A DNA stretch of 64,000 nucleotides from Paenibacillus massiliensis 2301065 = DSM 16942. Its GTDB lineage: Bacteria > Bacillota > Bacilli > Paenibacillales > Paenibacillaceae. A program made the translations under genes and the position numbers. The notes under the pieces were generated by a model. The model was not told the origin of the DNA and did no database searches. It saw only the letters and a list, made by a program, of their open reading frames with translations. The stretch lies in NCBI RefSeq assembly GCF_000377505.1, contig NZ_KB898193.1, positions 248,001-312,000 of the forward strand, read 5' to 3'. How positions within the stretch are numbered: position 1 is the first letter of the stretch; the number at the start of each line of letters is the position of its first letter. This document shows, one piece after another, positions 62,827 through 64,000 of this stretch.

Positions 62827-63600
62827 TTACTCCGCGTTTCCCCTCTTCATCCGATTGGTTTTGAGCATTTCTTTGAGCAGTAGGAGCAGAAATTGAGTAT
62901 CCTCAATCAGATATCTCTTCCATAGTCTTCGAGGTTCCTGTGATAAGCGCCAAAACCATTCAAACCCCGTCTTTTGCATCAGCTCCGGTGCTCGCTTGAT
63001 GGACCCGGACAGGAAATCAAAGGTTGCCCCGACACCGATTGACACCGGAGCACGATAGGATTCATAGTGCCGATAAATCCATTTCTCTTGCTTCGGAGCG
63101 CCTACACCGACGAAAACAATGTCCGGGCGACTCTCCTTCAGCATGTGGATAATCCTCTGGTTCTCCTCCTCGTTGTTCTCAAAGCCATAGGAGGGAGAAT
63201 AATAGCCCACTACATTAATCTGTGGATAGGACTGCTTCAGATTTTGCATGGCCTTCTCAGCCACTCCATCTGCCGAGCCCATGAAGAACAGCCTATATTG
63301 ACGCTCCTCAAAGGCCTCACCCAGCTTGCTGAACAGATCGGAACCGGACACCTTCTCCTTCAGCGGCTTGCGCAGTAGCTTGGAGGCCCAGATAATCGGC
63401 ATGCCATCAGCTACTACAGCTCCTGCCTCCGAATAGATCTGCTTGAACTCCCTGTCCTTGCGAAGCTTGATGACATGGTCCACATTGCAGGTCAGAATAT
63501 AGGAATGGTCCTGCTGCTGAATGGTCCGATCAATGTAATCCAACAAATCATTAAAGTCATAGTTATCAAAATTGACATCGAACATGTTCACTCTGCTCAT
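62827..63600 (-). CDS. WecB/TagA/CpsF family glycosyltransferase
   Basis: 257 residues, GT26: NVDHVIKLRKDREFKQIYSE, AGAVVADGMPIIWASKLL, YRLFFMGSADGVAEKAMQNL, DIVFVGVGAPKQEKWIYRHY, and GVGATFDFLSGSIKRAPELM. TagA-type enzymes transfer ManNAc or similar to a lipid-linked primer, so it may add an early sugar of the repeat unit. Starts 4 bp after the preceding polymerase-like gene. Confidence 0.92.
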   Translation of the reverse strand: MSRVNMFDVNFDNYDFNDLLDYIDRTIQQQDHSYILTCNVDHVIKLRKDREFKQIYSEAGAVVADGMPIIWASKLLRKPLKEKVSGSDLFSKLGEAFEERQYRLFFMGSADGVAEKAMQNLKQSYPQINVVGYYSPSYGFENNEEENQRIIHMLKESRPDIVFVGVGAPKQEKWIYRHYESYRAPVSIGVGATFDFLSGSIKRAPELMQKTGFEWFWRLSQEPRRLWKRYLIEDTQFLLLLLKEMLKTNRMKRGNAE

Positions 63601-63604
63601 CGTA

Positions 63605-64000
63605 TCACTTCTCTTTTGCGAAATCGGTTTGCGTTGAAGTCTGGTACAAGCAATTCAAATACCAGCACAACGGAATAATCATTTGAACCGTTGATAAGGT
63701 ATTGTCCGAAAAGGAATAAATCAGAAATCCGGTAATCAGACCTGCGAAATAGGGCTTGATCGGCTTAGCAAGCGATCGATAAATGAGAACGAACACGATC
63801 AGCAGCGAGAGCATTAGCAGGCCGCAGCCAATGTATCCTGAATCAAAGTAAAAGCGGATGTATTCGTTATGCGGTACGACGAAGCCATTGAACAGCGTGC
63901 CATCGTTCGCAATTGTCACCGCGCCAAGTCCTCTTCCTGACCACGGATAGTCCTGAACCCGGCTTAGAAAATAATCCCACGCCTCTGAGCGGCCCGACAG
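63605..64000 (-). CDS. O-antigen ligase/polymerase family protein (partial, N-terminus outside window)
   Basis: Only the last 131 codons lie in the window; the frame is open to the right edge. Visible are the end of the periplasmic loop (WSGRGLGAVTIANDGTLFNG, then VVPHNEYIRFYFDSGYIGCG with the His-Asn-x-Tyr motif of the family) and the last three membrane segments, ending FAKEK. Second polymerase/ligase-like gene of the exopolysaccharide operon. Which of the two is the true Wzy cannot be decided. Confidence 0.8.
   Translation of the reverse strand: MSGRSEAWDYFLSRVQDYPWSGRGLGAVTIANDGTLFNGFVVPHNEYIRFYFDSGYIGCGLLMLSLLIVFVLIYRSLAKPIKPYFAGLITGFLIYSFSDNTLSTVQMIIPLCWYLNCLYQTSTQTDFAKEK

Overview
The window reads as a stretch of chromosome from an endospore-forming Firmicute, most likely a Paenibacillus. 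Supporting this are a three-gene gerA-type germinant receptor operon with a sigma-G-type promoter, an H-type small acid-soluble spore protein, HrcA/CIRCE control of groESL, a secreted stalk-domain (copper-amine-oxidase N-terminal-like) protein, a bactofilin/M23 pair, a ydiB-ydiF-like block in the Bacillus order and a large exopolysaccharide operon. No tRNA, rRNA, CRISPR array, insertion sequence or prophage was seen.

Layout. 1-2.8 kb: a TetR - HlyD adaptor - ABC-2 permease efflux operon (minus; permease cut by the window edge). 3-6.3 kb: UgpA/UgpE/UgpB-like sugar ABC importer without its ATPase. 6.5-8.6 kb: agmatine-to-putrescine pair aguA/aguB. 8.7-14.1 kb: DUF421 protein, DUF3231 protein, stalk-domain protein, unknown helical protein, chemoreceptor. 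14.3-17.5 kb: RpiR regulator and two Gfo/Idh/MocA oxidoreductases. 17.7-21.7 kb: gerA operon. 21.8-22.6 kb: a SHOCT remnant, a small membrane protein and a tiny secreted Cys-containing peptide. 22.7-28.2 kb: groESL, tatAC, mogA, moaC and 5-formyl-THF cyclo-ligase. 28.4-33.9 kb: ABC-F gene ydiF convergent with the tsaE-tsaB-rimI-tsaD operon, with a cluster of DnaA boxes between them. 34.2-36.9 kb: sspH with a hypothetical gene, divergent from ku and a LigD polymerase-domain gene. 37-43 kb: YitT, cardiolipin synthase, M23 peptidase, bactofilin and an ABC exporter. 43.5-48 kb: XRE regulator, a 55-codon gene, and an ECF sigma / putative anti-sigma / ABC exporter operon. 48.2-64 kb: a co-directional exopolysaccharide locus (polymerase-like, TagA-like, ligase-like, flippase, four glycosyltransferases, UDP-glucose dehydrogenase, ManC, then two secreted glycoside hydrolases), running off the right edge.

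The most unusual non-coding signal is a family of three ~105-bp elements (7430-7536, 33886-33990, 44281-44385). Their ends are complementary, and each lies upstream of a gene start in the same relative orientation. Other signals worth a look are the DnaA-box cluster between ydiF and tsaD, a 42-residue secreted peptide gene with its own ribosome binding site and terminator, back-to-back forespore-type promoters between the sspH and ku units, and a nine-copy 9-bp tandem repeat directly behind an oxidoreductase gene. Coordinates of starts were moved to internal ATG/GTG/TTG codons where a Shine-Dalgarno sequence decided it. All functional calls rest on recognition of motifs and family resemblance by eye; no database search was run.
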